A stretch of DNA of 64,000 nucleotides from the NCBI GenBank assembly GCA_945870425.1, contig CAMBSD010000002.1:62001-126000 (forward strand), given 5' to 3'. Each line of letters begins with the position of its first letter. The stretch's first letter is position 1. Shown piece after piece: positions 35,982-45,800 of this stretch. A program made the position numbers and the translations under genes. Source of the stretch: Chitinophaga pinensis (GTDB lineage: Bacteria > Bacteroidota > Bacteroidia > UKL13-3). The notes beneath the pieces are model-generated. The model was not told the DNA's origin. It did no database searches and saw nothing but the letters and a program-made list of their open reading frames with translations.

Positions 35982-36317
35982 ATGACAGAGAAGATAAGAA
36001 AAAGCGAAAACCTACATGTATTGCTTTGGCTTGTAAAAGACTTTTGTTGGATGATGGAAATTAAGTCCCTTGGCACCTTTATGGTTTTTCCCACTATTGC
36101 CATGTCTGCTTATGTTTGTTATATTTCAAAGAAAGAACTCAATAATTTGTTGCCTAATTTGGCTGTGACGAGTTGGATTTGTGCCAATAGTCTTTGGATG
36201 CTTTTTGATTTTTACCAATGGATACTTAAGCCTTATGCTTTGTTTTTTTTCAGTATAGGCTTTATTTTTATTATGATATACCTTTACAGAATTATTATTA
36301 TGGGCAAGAAAGGCTGA
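35982..36317 (+). CDS. Small membrane protein of unknown function
   Basis: This 111-residue protein has an N-terminal charged start (MTEKIRKSENLHVLLWLVKDFCWMMEIK) and three hydrophobic segments (SLGTFMVFPTIAMSAYVCYI, NLAVTSWICANSLWMLFDFY and YALFFFSIGFIFIMIYLYRIIIM). Trp and Phe are abundant. It begins three bases after the glycosyltransferase, so it is probably co-expressed with it. No family is recognised; a role in membrane glycan assembly is only a guess from context. Confidence 0.65.
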   Translation: MTEKIRKSENLHVLLWLVKDFCWMMEIKSLGTFMVFPTIAMSAYVCYISKKELNNLLPNLAVTSWICANSLWMLFDFYQWILKPYALFFFSIGFIFIMIYLYRIIIMGKKG

Positions 36318-36356
36318 TGATAATAATATCATTTAACCTTAAAAAATAATTAAAAC

Positions 36357-36599
36357 ATGATAGACTTAGTAAACATTAATAATCAATTCGATACTAAATT
36401 TGAAACGTTTTCAGAATTGGTAGAAAAGATTGAGCGTAAATACAAAATGTTTAATGAAGAAAACCCATTGATGGATGCAATCGTTTTTAGCTTTGTTGAT
36501 GAAAAGGTGGTTTTGATTTTTAACCCTGAATTTGAAATCCCCTCCCAAGTTAAAAGTGAAGTAGAAGTTGCCTATAAGAATGTATTTAAAAAGGATTAG
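36357..36599 (+). CDS. Small hypothetical protein
   Basis: This 80-residue soluble protein has MIDLVNINNQFDTKFETFSELVEKIERKYKMF, then AIVFSFVDEKVVLIFNPEFEIPSQVKSEVEVAYKNVF. Coding-like composition, and a start 40 bases after the preceding gene on the same strand, support it being real. No motif or family is recognised. Confidence 0.55.
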   Translation: MIDLVNINNQFDTKFETFSELVEKIERKYKMFNEENPLMDAIVFSFVDEKVVLIFNPEFEIPSQVKSEVEVAYKNVFKKD

Positions 36600-37288
36600 T
36601 AAATTGTTCGCTAAAAATGGTGTTCAATTGATGATTTTTAACTAATAAACGATTCAGAAGATATAATGTATTTTTAGCGATTATATGCACCTTTAAAGGA
36701 AAATATAGATGCTAATAAAATTTATAAGTCTAATTTTCATATTGATCACATTATTTTAAGCCAATTGCAGATATTCTGCAGAAGTTGACGCGAAGCAGGA
36801 TCATTCTGTATCTTCAAAAATTCAAAACACAGCAAAACTATTTGTAGCTTTTTTTTATTCAATTGGAACTAATAATTTAGTAATAATAATTGAAAAATGA
36901 GTTTGAAACTTGCTGTTGTAAATCTATTGATAAAGTAAAGCTTAATACCTTCTACCACAAATTCTTTCCCATAAATCAGTAAAGTTTTCTTTAAAATTCA
37001 TGTTTTTTTCATTAACTTTTTCCATGCGCATCAACTACTCTCTTTTTTTTGATAGCGTTTGTAATTAAACACAAAGGTCTTTTGCAATTTAGTTTCTTGC
37101 ATATTTGTTCTTCCAAATTTAACAGCATAAATGTTCACTCTATCGCCATTTCTATGCGCATGGGTAAAAGGGTCGCTAAACCATCTAGTATGTCTATATC
37201 CTTTTTGCTATTAAACTACTGCATAAAATGTTGGTTGCGTGATAGCTATGCCAAGTAACTAAATTTTGTTTATGAAACAAACTAAAGT
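36600..37288. other. Long gene-free spacer (689 bp)
   Basis: AT-rich. The minus strand from about 37218 down to 37012 has one frame with protein-like runs (DIDILDGLATLLPMRIEMAIE, then MLNLEEQICKKLNCKRPLCLITNAIKKK) separated by stop codons, which could be a decayed gene. A 69-residue plus-strand frame at 37049-37258 covers the same DNA but looks non-coding. No terminator, RNA or repeat was recognised. Confidence 0.4.
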
Positions 37289-38272
37289 CTATTCCTTGTA
37301 TTCCTTAGGCAAAGGCTTGCCAGATAAAGTGCATTGTTGTTTTAAACTCATCAAACCAATGGCTTTTCTTCTCCTCTCTACATTTTCAATATCCATTATA
37401 GGGAATTTAAAAAACTGATTCACCCCATACAAAGAACTCTTCACTACACTTAAAGAATAATCAGTTACATAGGCATAATGCCATGGGCTGAATTCACCCA
37501 AATTAATTTGCAGCAACAGCACTGAATCTAAATACTGAAATTTTGCTCTTTTAAAAGCACTTAATGAATCAGTTTTCTCATTGTAGTTATACAAATGCAA
37601 TATAATGGTGTGCATATAATCCTTACCTCCAAGTTTCTTACGACCAGGGAAACCATAAGTAAAAATATGCTTTTTCAACCTCGTAAAATTTACACTATCT
37701 GTATATTCAATCAAATCAGGCTTAAACGATTTGAAAACAGAATCGGGCATATATTTGCGAAGCAATTTGTTAAAACCCGCTCTAGCATATTGGTCAGTTG
37801 CATCAACAGCACGAATAAAACCAAATACAGAAGGGTCAATGGTTTTACGGTTTTCGTCTTCCCATTTTTTCTTTTCTTCAATATATCTTTTTCCTTCACT
37901 GCATTTCAAAAAAATCTGAAAAGTAGAGTCAAATATTTCATCATTAAACCAACCTGTTTTTATTAATTTTTCTTTTAGTAGGGCAAAGGTTTTTTTTGCA
38001 TTATCAAGTTTCAATGAGGCTTTTACAGCATCTGTATAATCATCCTCAAAACCATAGTACTTAGAAAATGCTTCTTCATATTTGCTTAGCGATTTTTGGT
38101 ACTCTTTGTTATGCAGAAGCATACGTGCTTCGCTGACCAATTCATAGTAGGGCATATAATTTACAGTGGCTTCTTGGGCTAAAGATTTGTTTTCCAATAA
38201 ATAAAACCAAGTAAAAAAAGCAAGGAGTGAAAGTAGCTTAGCGAAATTATTGGTTGTTTTTTTCTGTATCAT
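37289..38272 (-). CDS. Secreted DUF6624-like protein
   Basis: The ATG at 38272 gives 327 residues with a signal peptide (KLLSLLAFFTWFYLLENKSLAQ). An N-terminal TPR-like helical part (YELVSEARMLLHNKEYQKSLSKYEEAFSK) follows. The C-terminal half has ATDQYARAG, then DSVNFTRLKKHIFTYGFPGRKKLGGKDYMHTIILHL. The DQ.yR .. N...l...i..yGfPg....G pattern matches DUF6624 as I recall it. Function is unknown. It is an isolated gene on the minus strand between long spacers. Confidence 0.7.
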   Translation of the reverse strand: MIQKKTTNNFAKLLSLLAFFTWFYLLENKSLAQEATVNYMPYYELVSEARMLLHNKEYQKSLSKYEEAFSKYYGFEDDYTDAVKASLKLDNAKKTFALLKEKLIKTGWFNDEIFDSTFQIFLKCSEGKRYIEEKKKWEDENRKTIDPSVFGFIRAVDATDQYARAGFNKLLRKYMPDSVFKSFKPDLIEYTDSVNFTRLKKHIFTYGFPGRKKLGGKDYMHTIILHLYNYNEKTDSLSAFKRAKFQYLDSVLLLQINLGEFSPWHYAYVTDYSLSVVKSSLYGVNQFFKFPIMDIENVERRRKAIGLMSLKQQCTLSGKPLPKEYKE

Positions 38273-38435
38273 ATATTTCAAATTCTAATTTAAATTTCTA
38301 CTGGCAATTTATGATTTTTTGGGAAAATAATGCAAGCCAAGAATCGATAATACTCGCATTCAGATTAAAAAAAACAAGTAATTATTTTACTATTTACAAA
38401 TCATTATAGGCAATATTCAATTAATAAGCTTTGTT

Positions 38436-39590
38436 TTGCCCTTGTTATTTTCCAACAAAAGCATATTGAAAATAGAACTAAAAATAGACCCAAAAATTGC
38501 ACATTGTAAGTCACTTTGGGACGATTTTTTACCCGAAAATCATCACCTAAAAAGTTCGCATTTACAAGCTTTTGAAGATGCCGAAATTGATGATATTGAA
38601 AACTTCTATATTCAAATATATTCGAAAGGAAAATTACTAGGTATTCTATATTTGCAACAGTTTCAGTTTCAGCACAAACATCTAAACTTTAACGATCAGC
38701 AACAACTACTCTCTAAAATCATCAAAATATTATTGCCCAGTAAAATACCTCTCTTGGTATGTGGACATTTGTTTCGTATAAATTTTCAAGGATTTTATTT
38801 CAAAAACGAATCACATAAAAGCTTGGTATTTGATGCCGTAAAAATTTTCACCAAAGAAAGCGGCTTTTGCAAACCTAAGGGCATTATAGTTAAAGACTGT
38901 GAAGATGTATTTATTGAACAAAATTGTGCCCTTTTTGGTTACCATTTTTTTAACGGAGATGTCACTATGGAGTTGCAAAGAAGGTCTTATTGGTTTTCGT
39001 TTGAAGACTACCTAAACGACTTGCATAAAAAGTATTTGCAACGCGCGAAGAAAATTATTAAAGCAATAGAAATTATTGAAAAGAGAGAGTTACATGCTGA
39101 TGAGATAATGAATCAAGCCGATGCTATTATGAAATTGTATTGGCAGGTGGTTAATAAACAAAGTGTGAAACTCGGTACTATCAATGCTAACTATTTCTGT
39201 GAAATGAAAAAGGATTTGAAAGAGCGGTTTGAGTTTCATGCTTTGTATAAAAACCAAGTGATGATAGGTTTCTACACATTCATATTTTATGATGCCAATA
39301 GAATGGAAACCCACTATATTGGCTTAAATTACGAAGAAAATAAAACCCATCAGATTTACTTCAATATTTTGTTCTTAGCTGCTAAACGCATGATTGAAGG
39401 CCAATACAATCGTCTAGAACTAGGACGAACCGCAAGGGATGCCAAGGCCAACCTTGGGGCGGTGCCCAAACAAATTTTCAATTATATCAGTGTAAAGAAC
39501 ATTTTTGTAAAATTCACCTTAAATCATTTTCTGAATAAATTCAATGAGAGTGAAAGTAAAAACTTGGTGAGCAGAACCCCGCTCAAGTAA
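38436..39590 (+). CDS. GNAT-like acyltransferase (peptidogalycan/FemAB-type fold)
   Basis: This protein of about 384 residues has two GNAT-like halves. The second carries HALYKNQVMIGFYTFIFYDANRMETHYIGLNYEEN and the acetyl-CoA-loop-like LELGRTARDAKANLGAVP, features of the BioF2/FemAB-like or peptidogalycan-biosynthesis group. These enzymes acylate sugars, lipids or amino groups at the membrane. No ATG exists in the N-terminal part. The frame starts with TTG (38436 or 38442), so the exact start is unsure. The substrate is unknown. Confidence 0.72.
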   Translation: MPLLFSNKSILKIELKIDPKIAHCKSLWDDFLPENHHLKSSHLQAFEDAEIDDIENFYIQIYSKGKLLGILYLQQFQFQHKHLNFNDQQQLLSKIIKILLPSKIPLLVCGHLFRINFQGFYFKNESHKSLVFDAVKIFTKESGFCKPKGIIVKDCEDVFIEQNCALFGYHFFNGDVTMELQRRSYWFSFEDYLNDLHKKYLQRAKKIIKAIEIIEKRELHADEIMNQADAIMKLYWQVVNKQSVKLGTINANYFCEMKKDLKERFEFHALYKNQVMIGFYTFIFYDANRMETHYIGLNYEENKTHQIYFNILFLAAKRMIEGQYNRLELGRTARDAKANLGAVPKQIFNYISVKNIFVKFTLNHFLNKFNESESKNLVSRTPLK

Positions 39591-40025
39591 AAGACTTAAT
39601 CAAACAAATGTTGATCAATTTTGATAGGCATGGTGGTTACACTTTTTGTCGAGAGTTATGCTTCATAGTAAGATGATTTTTTCATATTATTCAGCTTTCG
39701 GTTAAACCAATCTCTATATAATTATTTTCCATATACCTTTTTTTAAACCTAAAGGTAGTAAAAGGTTTATTTTTAATTAATCGGAAGCTAGGTGACTTCT
39801 TAACCGCGATTCAGCATCAAAATGAATTGGACTTTCAATCGACATTCATAAAATCTTATAGCATTGATTTTGTTTTTTTTTGCGGATGGTTCACAATAGA
39901 AAGGATTCTTGCGTCATGTCTATTCAATTATAAGAATATTTAATTCCAAATAACCATATGTATGTGTTGCAAGAAAAAAGTAAATATAATGGCAAAGGAG
40001 GCACGAAGCCTCCTTTGTTTGTTTA
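39591..40025. other. Gene-free spacer before RNase P RNA
   Basis: AT-rich DNA of about 400 bp. AAACCT and AGGTTT at about 39755-39772 could form a weak terminator stem for the acyltransferase gene. A strong GC-rich hairpin (39993-40017) lies at the right end and is listed separately. No coding sequence is convincing. Confidence 0.4.
39993..40017 (-). terminator. rnpB: Hairpin terminator downstream of RNase P RNA
   Basis: CAAAGGAGGC and GCCTCCTTTG are perfect 10-bp arms around a five-base loop (TTCGT on the minus strand). It lies 9 bases beyond the predicted 3' end of the RNase P RNA. The downstream T-rich tract is irregular on this strand and better on the other, so it may act both ways. Confidence 0.7.
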
Positions 40026-40416
40026 GCAAAATGATAAGCCGGGTTCTGTTTCATGCCGAATTTAATCGTCATATATCTATCATTTATCTAGCTGTATTAT
40101 CACTAATACAATCATCAGCAGCCTACCCATTGCACGTCATAACGAGCAGTTATGTGACAATTGCTTGCCTGAGCAACCTATTTGGCCTTGCAACATGTGA
40201 GGTTTACCTAGCACCCTTTGTTGCCAAAGAGTCGGTGGTCTCTTACACCGCCTTTTCACCTTTTCCTTCAGTGGTTGCCCACTGCTTGGTAGTTTGTCTC
40301 TGCGGCACTTTCTGTTACCTATACATTACATATAAGCACCCATCCGTTAGATGGCACATTACTCTGTGTTGCCCGGACTTTCCTCTTCAATTGCCTGAAG
40401 CGATAGCGCATTTTGC
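40026..40416 (-). ncRNA. rnpB: RNase P RNA, bacterial type A
   Basis: On the minus strand the conserved core GAGGAAAGTCCGGGC occurs near the 5' end (about 40373-40387), and ACAGAACCCGGCTTAT near the 3' end (about 40033-40048). These are the two universal strands of the catalytic core. Outer arms GCAAAATG and CATTTTGC close helix P1 at both ends, giving an RNA of about 391 nt. CTTCAGGCAATTGAAG just inside the 5' end is the P3 hairpin. The central GGGTAGGCTGCTG and GGTAAACC segments fit the usual type A fold. The RNA trims the 5' leader from pre-tRNA with the RnpA protein. A long open frame on the other strand is a shadow. Confidence 0.95.
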
Positions 40417-40459
40417 GTAGCAAAGGTATACGAAAAGATTGAAAAGTGGCCTAAAACAA

Positions 40460-42259
40460 TTAGTTATTTTCTAACTGTGCTTTTAATTCAGCTAATCCAT
40501 CAACGTCAGCAAATGTCGATTTCTCGTTGCTATCGTTTAATTTTTTAGTTGCTTTAGCAGTTGCTTCTTTAGCGCTTTCTTTTTTCTTGTCGTCTGCTTT
40601 TTTCTCTTCAACTACATCTCCTTTCCAGATGGCAGTGTGAGAAAGAACGATACGTTTATTGTCTTTATTGAATTCAATAACTTTAAACTGTAATACTTCG
40701 TCTTCTTTGGCAGTTTTCTTGTCTTCTTTTTGTAATTGTTTAGTAGGAGCATAACCTTCAACACCGTAAGGTAAAGCTATGATTGCGCTCTTATCTTCCA
40801 ATTTAAGAACAGTACCTTCGTGGATAGTTCCCACTGAGAATATTGATTCGAAAGCATCCCAAGGATTTTCGTCAAGTTGTTTATGACCTAAACTCAATCT
40901 ACGGTTTTCGCTATCTACTTCTAATACCAATACGTCTAATTCTTGGTCTTTTTTAACAAACTCGTTTGGATGTTTGATTTTCTTAGTCCAGCTTAAATCA
41001 GAAACGTGGATTAAACCATCAACACCTTCTTCTAACTCAACAAACAAACCGTAGTTAGTCATGTTGCGAACGATACCTTTGTGTTTGCTACCAACAGTGT
41101 ATTTTTCAGCAATGTTAGTCCAAGGATCTGGATGCAATTGTTTGATACCTAATGACATTTTACGCTCTTCTTTATCAAGCGTGATAATCATAGCTTCTAA
41201 CTCGTCACCCAACTTCATAAAATCAGAAGGGTTACGTAAGTGTTGGCTCCAGCTCATTTCACTTACGTGAATTAAACCTTCAACACCAGGAGCGATTTCT
41301 AAGAAAGCACCGTAATCAGCGATATTAACTATCTTACCTTTTACTTTGCTACCTACAGCTAACTCTTGGTCTAAACCATCCCAAGGATGACCTTGTAATT
41401 GTTTTAAGCCTAAAGATATACGTTTTTTCTCATCATCGAAGTCGATAACAACCACGTTGATTTTTTGATCCAATTGTAATACTTCTTCTGGGTGGTTGAT
41501 ACGTCCCCATGAAATATCAGTGATATGAAGTAAACCATCAACACCACCTAAATCGATGAACACACCAAATGAAGTCATGTTTTTAACAGTACCTTCAAGA
41601 ACTTGTCCATTTTCTAATTTAGATAAGATGTCTGATTTTTGTGCTTCGATATCTTCTTCGATTAACACTTTATGTGATATAACTACGTTTTTGAATACGT
41701 GGTTAACTTTTACCACTTTGAATGGCATTGTTTGACCAACATACACATCGTAATCTTTAATTGGTTTTGTGTCAATTTGCGAACCTGGTAAAAAAGTATC
41801 AAGGCCAAATACCTCAACGACTAAACCACCTTTGGTACGAGATTTAACATAACCGTTAATAACCTCATCGTTTTCGTTTGCATTAATAATGTTATCCCAA
41901 GCACGTTCGCTAACTGCTTTTTTACGAGATAAAATTAATTGTCCTAAAGCATCTTCTTTGGTTTCTAATAAAACCTCAACCACGTCACCTGCTTTTAAAT
42001 CAGGCATGTCTCTGAATTCAGTACGCGCAATCAGTCCATCAGATTTAAAACCGATGTTAAGCACTACTTCCTTTTCTGTAAATCCAACTACAGTTCCTTT
42101 TACAATTTCTTTTTCGTTAATAGAACTAAGTGTGTTTTCATAAAGCGCTTCCATGTTTTTGCGCTCATCTGCCGAATAGTTTCCAAATCCGGCAACGTCC
42201 ATGCTCCAGTCAAAATCGTTTGATGGAGTGTTTGCTGTGTTGTTTGTTTGTTCTGTCAA
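40460..42259 (-). CDS. rpsA: 30S ribosomal protein S1
   Basis: This 599-residue protein has six S1 OB-fold repeats at roughly residues 50-115, 130-195, 215-285, 300-370, 387-457 and 472-540. The first two are more divergent; repeats 3-5 carry the canonical GVDGLLHITDISW-type motif. S1 binds mRNA at the 30S platform and is needed for initiation on mRNAs with few Shine-Dalgarno cues, as is typical here. The start is TTG (42259), preceded by AAAGGAG 11 bases upstream, an unusually good SD for this phylum. A consensus promoter lies at 42294-42324. A Lys/Glu-rich tail is present. Confidence 0.96.
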   Translation of the reverse strand: MTEQTNNTANTPSNDFDWSMDVAGFGNYSADERKNMEALYENTLSSINEKEIVKGTVVGFTEKEVVLNIGFKSDGLIARTEFRDMPDLKAGDVVEVLLETKEDALGQLILSRKKAVSERAWDNIINANENDEVINGYVKSRTKGGLVVEVFGLDTFLPGSQIDTKPIKDYDVYVGQTMPFKVVKVNHVFKNVVISHKVLIEEDIEAQKSDILSKLENGQVLEGTVKNMTSFGVFIDLGGVDGLLHITDISWGRINHPEEVLQLDQKINVVVIDFDDEKKRISLGLKQLQGHPWDGLDQELAVGSKVKGKIVNIADYGAFLEIAPGVEGLIHVSEMSWSQHLRNPSDFMKLGDELEAMIITLDKEERKMSLGIKQLHPDPWTNIAEKYTVGSKHKGIVRNMTNYGLFVELEEGVDGLIHVSDLSWTKKIKHPNEFVKKDQELDVLVLEVDSENRRLSLGHKQLDENPWDAFESIFSVGTIHEGTVLKLEDKSAIIALPYGVEGYAPTKQLQKEDKKTAKEDEVLQFKVIEFNKDNKRIVLSHTAIWKGDVVEEKKADDKKKESAKEATAKATKKLNDSNEKSTFADVDGLAELKAQLENN

Positions 42260-42272
42260 GTTTGTATTGTCT

Positions 42273-42279
42273 CCTTTCG
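42273..42279 (-). promoter_or_regulatory. Shine-Dalgarno-like site of rpsA
   Basis: On the minus strand the leader reads AAAGGAGACAATACAAAC before the TTG start. GGAG sits 11 bases from the start codon, and the match to the anti-SD is far better than in front of the neighbouring genes, where no such site is seen. Confidence 0.55.
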
Positions 42280-42293
42280 CTTAAAAAAGCCTG

Positions 42294-42324
42294 CAAGTGT
42301 AATTGTAATTAATTGAAATTCAAA
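42294..42324 (-). promoter_or_regulatory. rpsA: Bacteroidetes-type promoter for rpsA
   Basis: On the minus strand TTTG (42321-42324), a 19-base spacer and TACACTTG (42294-42301, one mismatch to TAnnTTTG) form a near-consensus promoter. The predicted transcript starts about 25-30 bases upstream of the TTG start codon and includes the SD-like site. Confidence 0.65.
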
Positions 42325-42810
42325 AAAAATATTTGCGATAACGAAACAAGTTTTTTTGAAGTTCGTGTTCAGATACTTGATTTTATGCCTGTTGTTTTAA
42401 TAACTATTCAAATTGCTGTTCCATTTTGGGAAAATCATAAATTTTTAAATCAATGCGACATCTGCTTAAATAAAATAAATAGCAATTTGTGTAAAATATC
42501 ATTTGTTAACATACTAATAATAGTGAAATACTAAAGGTAACATTATATTTACCACTGATTTTAGGTATTAAATATTATAAGTTTTTGATAAATACTGTCA
42601 ATAATAATTTTTAAAAATTAACTTATTATGAACTTAACCTAACTAATCGATTGCTTTATTAGAGTCGCCTCCGTTTTACTATTTTTATTATTTTCAAGTT
42701 TACCCAATAAATAATTTGGGTTCAATCTTGCAGTGCTGGTATTCAGCCTTTGTTAATAAAATCAATTCAATCTGATTGATATAAACTTTAATTTTTTAAA
42801 TAAAAGTAAT

Positions 42811-45800
42811 ATGGGAAAGATAAATACAATTAAGAGATTTCTAAAGTTAGTTTTTTTAGTCGCCCTGTTGACAGGGATAATTATTAATAAAGTTTTAGCC
42901 CAAAGCCCAACCACCGGAAATTACTCAGTTTGTAGTAATGGTTCAGTTGTCGGTGGTTTAACTTCTACCAAGGGATTTGTGGGTACACCCGTACCTAATT
43001 TTACTGGTAATACTATTGGAGCTCCAACAATTACAAGAGGAAGTTGTTCCGCAACTTCAAATCTTTATAATTACCGGACTCATACTTTCACAGCTCCTGT
43101 TTCTGGGCTTTATACATTTAATATGTGTGCAAGTGGCACAACTTGGGATTCTTATTTATACCTCTATAACGCCTCAAGTGTAAGTCAATCAGATGCTTGT
43201 AGCAATATAATCTCTCAAGATGACGATGCCTGTTCCAGTGCTGGTTTTTCTAATATCTCAAATGTTTCGCTAATTGGAGGTAATATTTATACACTTTTAG
43301 TGACAAGTTACAATATAAATCAATCAGGTGCGTATACAATAACCACTTCAACGCCCGATGGTGTAGAATGGTTTACTGCGCCTAGTGGTGGTTCAGTTAT
43401 TGCGAGTACTTCACCATTTAATCCCGTTGGAGTTGCAGGAAGTGGAATTACCAATACATCTACTCCGGGTACTACTACCTTCTATGCTCAGTTTCTTGGT
43501 GGAACAAGCAGAACTGCTGCTGATTTTACTATAAATGGTTTACCCACTGTTTCTACTACCAACCCAACAGCCGTTTGTTCTCCAAGCACTATTGACTTAA
43601 CAGCACCTGATGTAACAGCAGGTTCAACAGGTGGATTAACTTTTACATATTGGACAAATAATATAGCTACTAATTCTTATGCAATACCATCTGCTGCAGC
43701 TAATGGTTCTTACTTTATAAAAGGTACAGATGCAAACGGATGTTATGCTATTTCAGGAGTAACAGCTGCTGTCAATACAACACCAACAGTTTCTACTACC
43801 AACCCCGCAGCCGTTTGTTCGCCAAGTACCATTGACTTAACAGCATCTGCTGTAACAGCAGGTTCAACAGGTGGATTAACTTATACATATTGGACTGATA
43901 ATGCTGCAACTAGTTCATATGCAACACCAGCTGCTGCAGCTAATGGTTCTTACATTATAAAAGGTACAGATGCAAACTCATGTTCTGCTATTTCAGGGGT
44001 AACAGCTACTGTCAATGTAACACCAACAGTTTCAACTACCAACCCTTCAGCTGTTTGTTCTCCAAGCACTGTTGACTTAACAGCACCTGCTGTAACAGCT
44101 GGTTCAACTGGTTCATTAACTTTCACTTATTGGACAGATAATGCTGCTACAAGTTCTTATGCAACACCAGCTGCCGCTACTACAAATACTTATTATATCA
44201 AAGGTACAGATGCAAACGGATGTTATGCTATTTCGAGTGTATCTGCAACCGTAAATCCATTAGCTACCATAACCAATGCCACTAAAGCAGCCTACAATGG
44301 TTTAGATCTAACATGTAATGGAACAAGTGATGGACAAATTACAGTAACAGCATCAGGTGGAACTGGAACTTTAGAATATTCAAAAGACAACAGTACTAAT
44401 TTTCAATTAAGCAACGTGTTTTCTGGATTATCAGCCAATACTTATCAAATAAAAGTAAAAGATGCAAACATATGTACCACAACAGCAACAACAGTTAGCA
44501 TTGATGCACCTGTGGTGGTTTCATTCTCAACTTCTAAAACATCTTACAATGGTGTTGATTTATCTTGCCATAATGGAGCAAATGGACAAATAACAGTTAC
44601 ACCAGCTGGTGGTTCTGGAACTTATTCATACTCGAAAAACAATGGTAGCACTTGGCAAGTTAGCAATGTGTTTTCTGGCTTAAACGTAGGCACCTATTTA
44701 ATCAAAGTAAAAGATGCAAACAATTGTAGCCCTTCAGCTCAATCTGTTACTATTAATAACCCGACTGTTTTATCAATAGGTACAATTAGTAATAATGGAA
44801 CCATTTGTGAAAACTTCGCATTGACTTTAGCCTCTTCAGCAACAGGCGGAACAGGATCATATTCTTATGCTTGGTCGGGACCTTTGTCTTATACCTCTAG
44901 TTTACAAAACCCAACTGTAAGTTCAAACGCTACTTCAGCAATGTCCGGTACTTACAATATTGTCATAACAGATGTTAATGGATGCAGTGTAAATTCATCA
45001 ACAAACGCCACTGTTAACGAAATGCCACATTTGGTATCTAACGCATCTCCAGTAACCAATACCATTTGTGAAGGAACATCAACCACCATCACTTGCACCA
45101 ATGCAGGTTCAGGAGCTGGAAGCCCGAGCTATACAGGCTTATACTCAAACAACTTTAATACAGCCATAGGCACAGGATGGACCTTCCCAGCTACTGCTCC
45201 AGTAACCGCTACACCAGCCATTAAATCATGGAATGGTGAAAGTGTATTAGGAAACATGGGTGCACAACAAGCCATCTTAAACCTAACAAATATACCTAGT
45301 CACGATTTTATCACTGTAGATTTTGATTTATTTATCCACGATTCATGGGATGGAAATAATACCAATAGCGGACCAGATGTATTCAATATGATAGTAAATG
45401 GCGATACATCAATTCATACAACTTTTTCAAATTGGAATTTCTCGCCATACAATACACAGGCATACCCAAACAATATCCCTGCAAGCAATCCAAACTTTAC
45501 GGGAGCATTAGCTACAAACTTACCAACCGCTTGTAATAGTTCAGTAAGTAACTTGAGTGCCAAATACCATATCTCAAAAACAATTGCACACACAGCTGCA
45601 TCATTAACTTTGTTATTAGAGGCTGTTGGTACAGAGATAGCATGTAATGAAAGCTGGTCAATAGACAATTTGGTTATCCAAAGAAGAACCCCAGCACCAT
45701 CAAGCAATATCCTATGGTCAACTACCCAAGTAGCATCAGCTATCACGGTTTCTCCAACAGATACCACTACCTATACTGCATCAAACGGTACTTGTTCAAA

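Larger units (their letters stand above)
42260..42810. other. Divergent regulatory spacer (551 bp) between rpsA and the giant surface protein
   Basis: The left 65 bases hold the rpsA leader, SD and promoter. The rest is AT-rich and carries the plus-strand promoter and long leader of the surface protein. A frame of 73 residues from a TTG at 42313 overlaps the rpsA promoter and is not believed. No RNA or repeat was recognised. Confidence 0.5.

Noticed and set aside
37049-37258. 69-residue plus-strand ORF in the long spacer
   Set aside because: Its composition is not protein-like. The opposite strand shows a more plausible decayed frame.
39962-40420. 152-residue plus-strand ORF with many Cys and Leu
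   Set aside because: It is the complement of RNase P RNA; the conserved core strands and P1 pairing explain the sequence, and the protein looks non-coding.
42313-42534. 73-residue frame from a TTG between rpsA and the giant surface protein
   Set aside because: It overlaps the rpsA promoter, starts with TTG and has no domain or coding-like composition.
43543-44262. CRISPR-like regular repeats
   Set aside because: Units are 240 bp with no spacers and code for protein modules; there are no cas genes.
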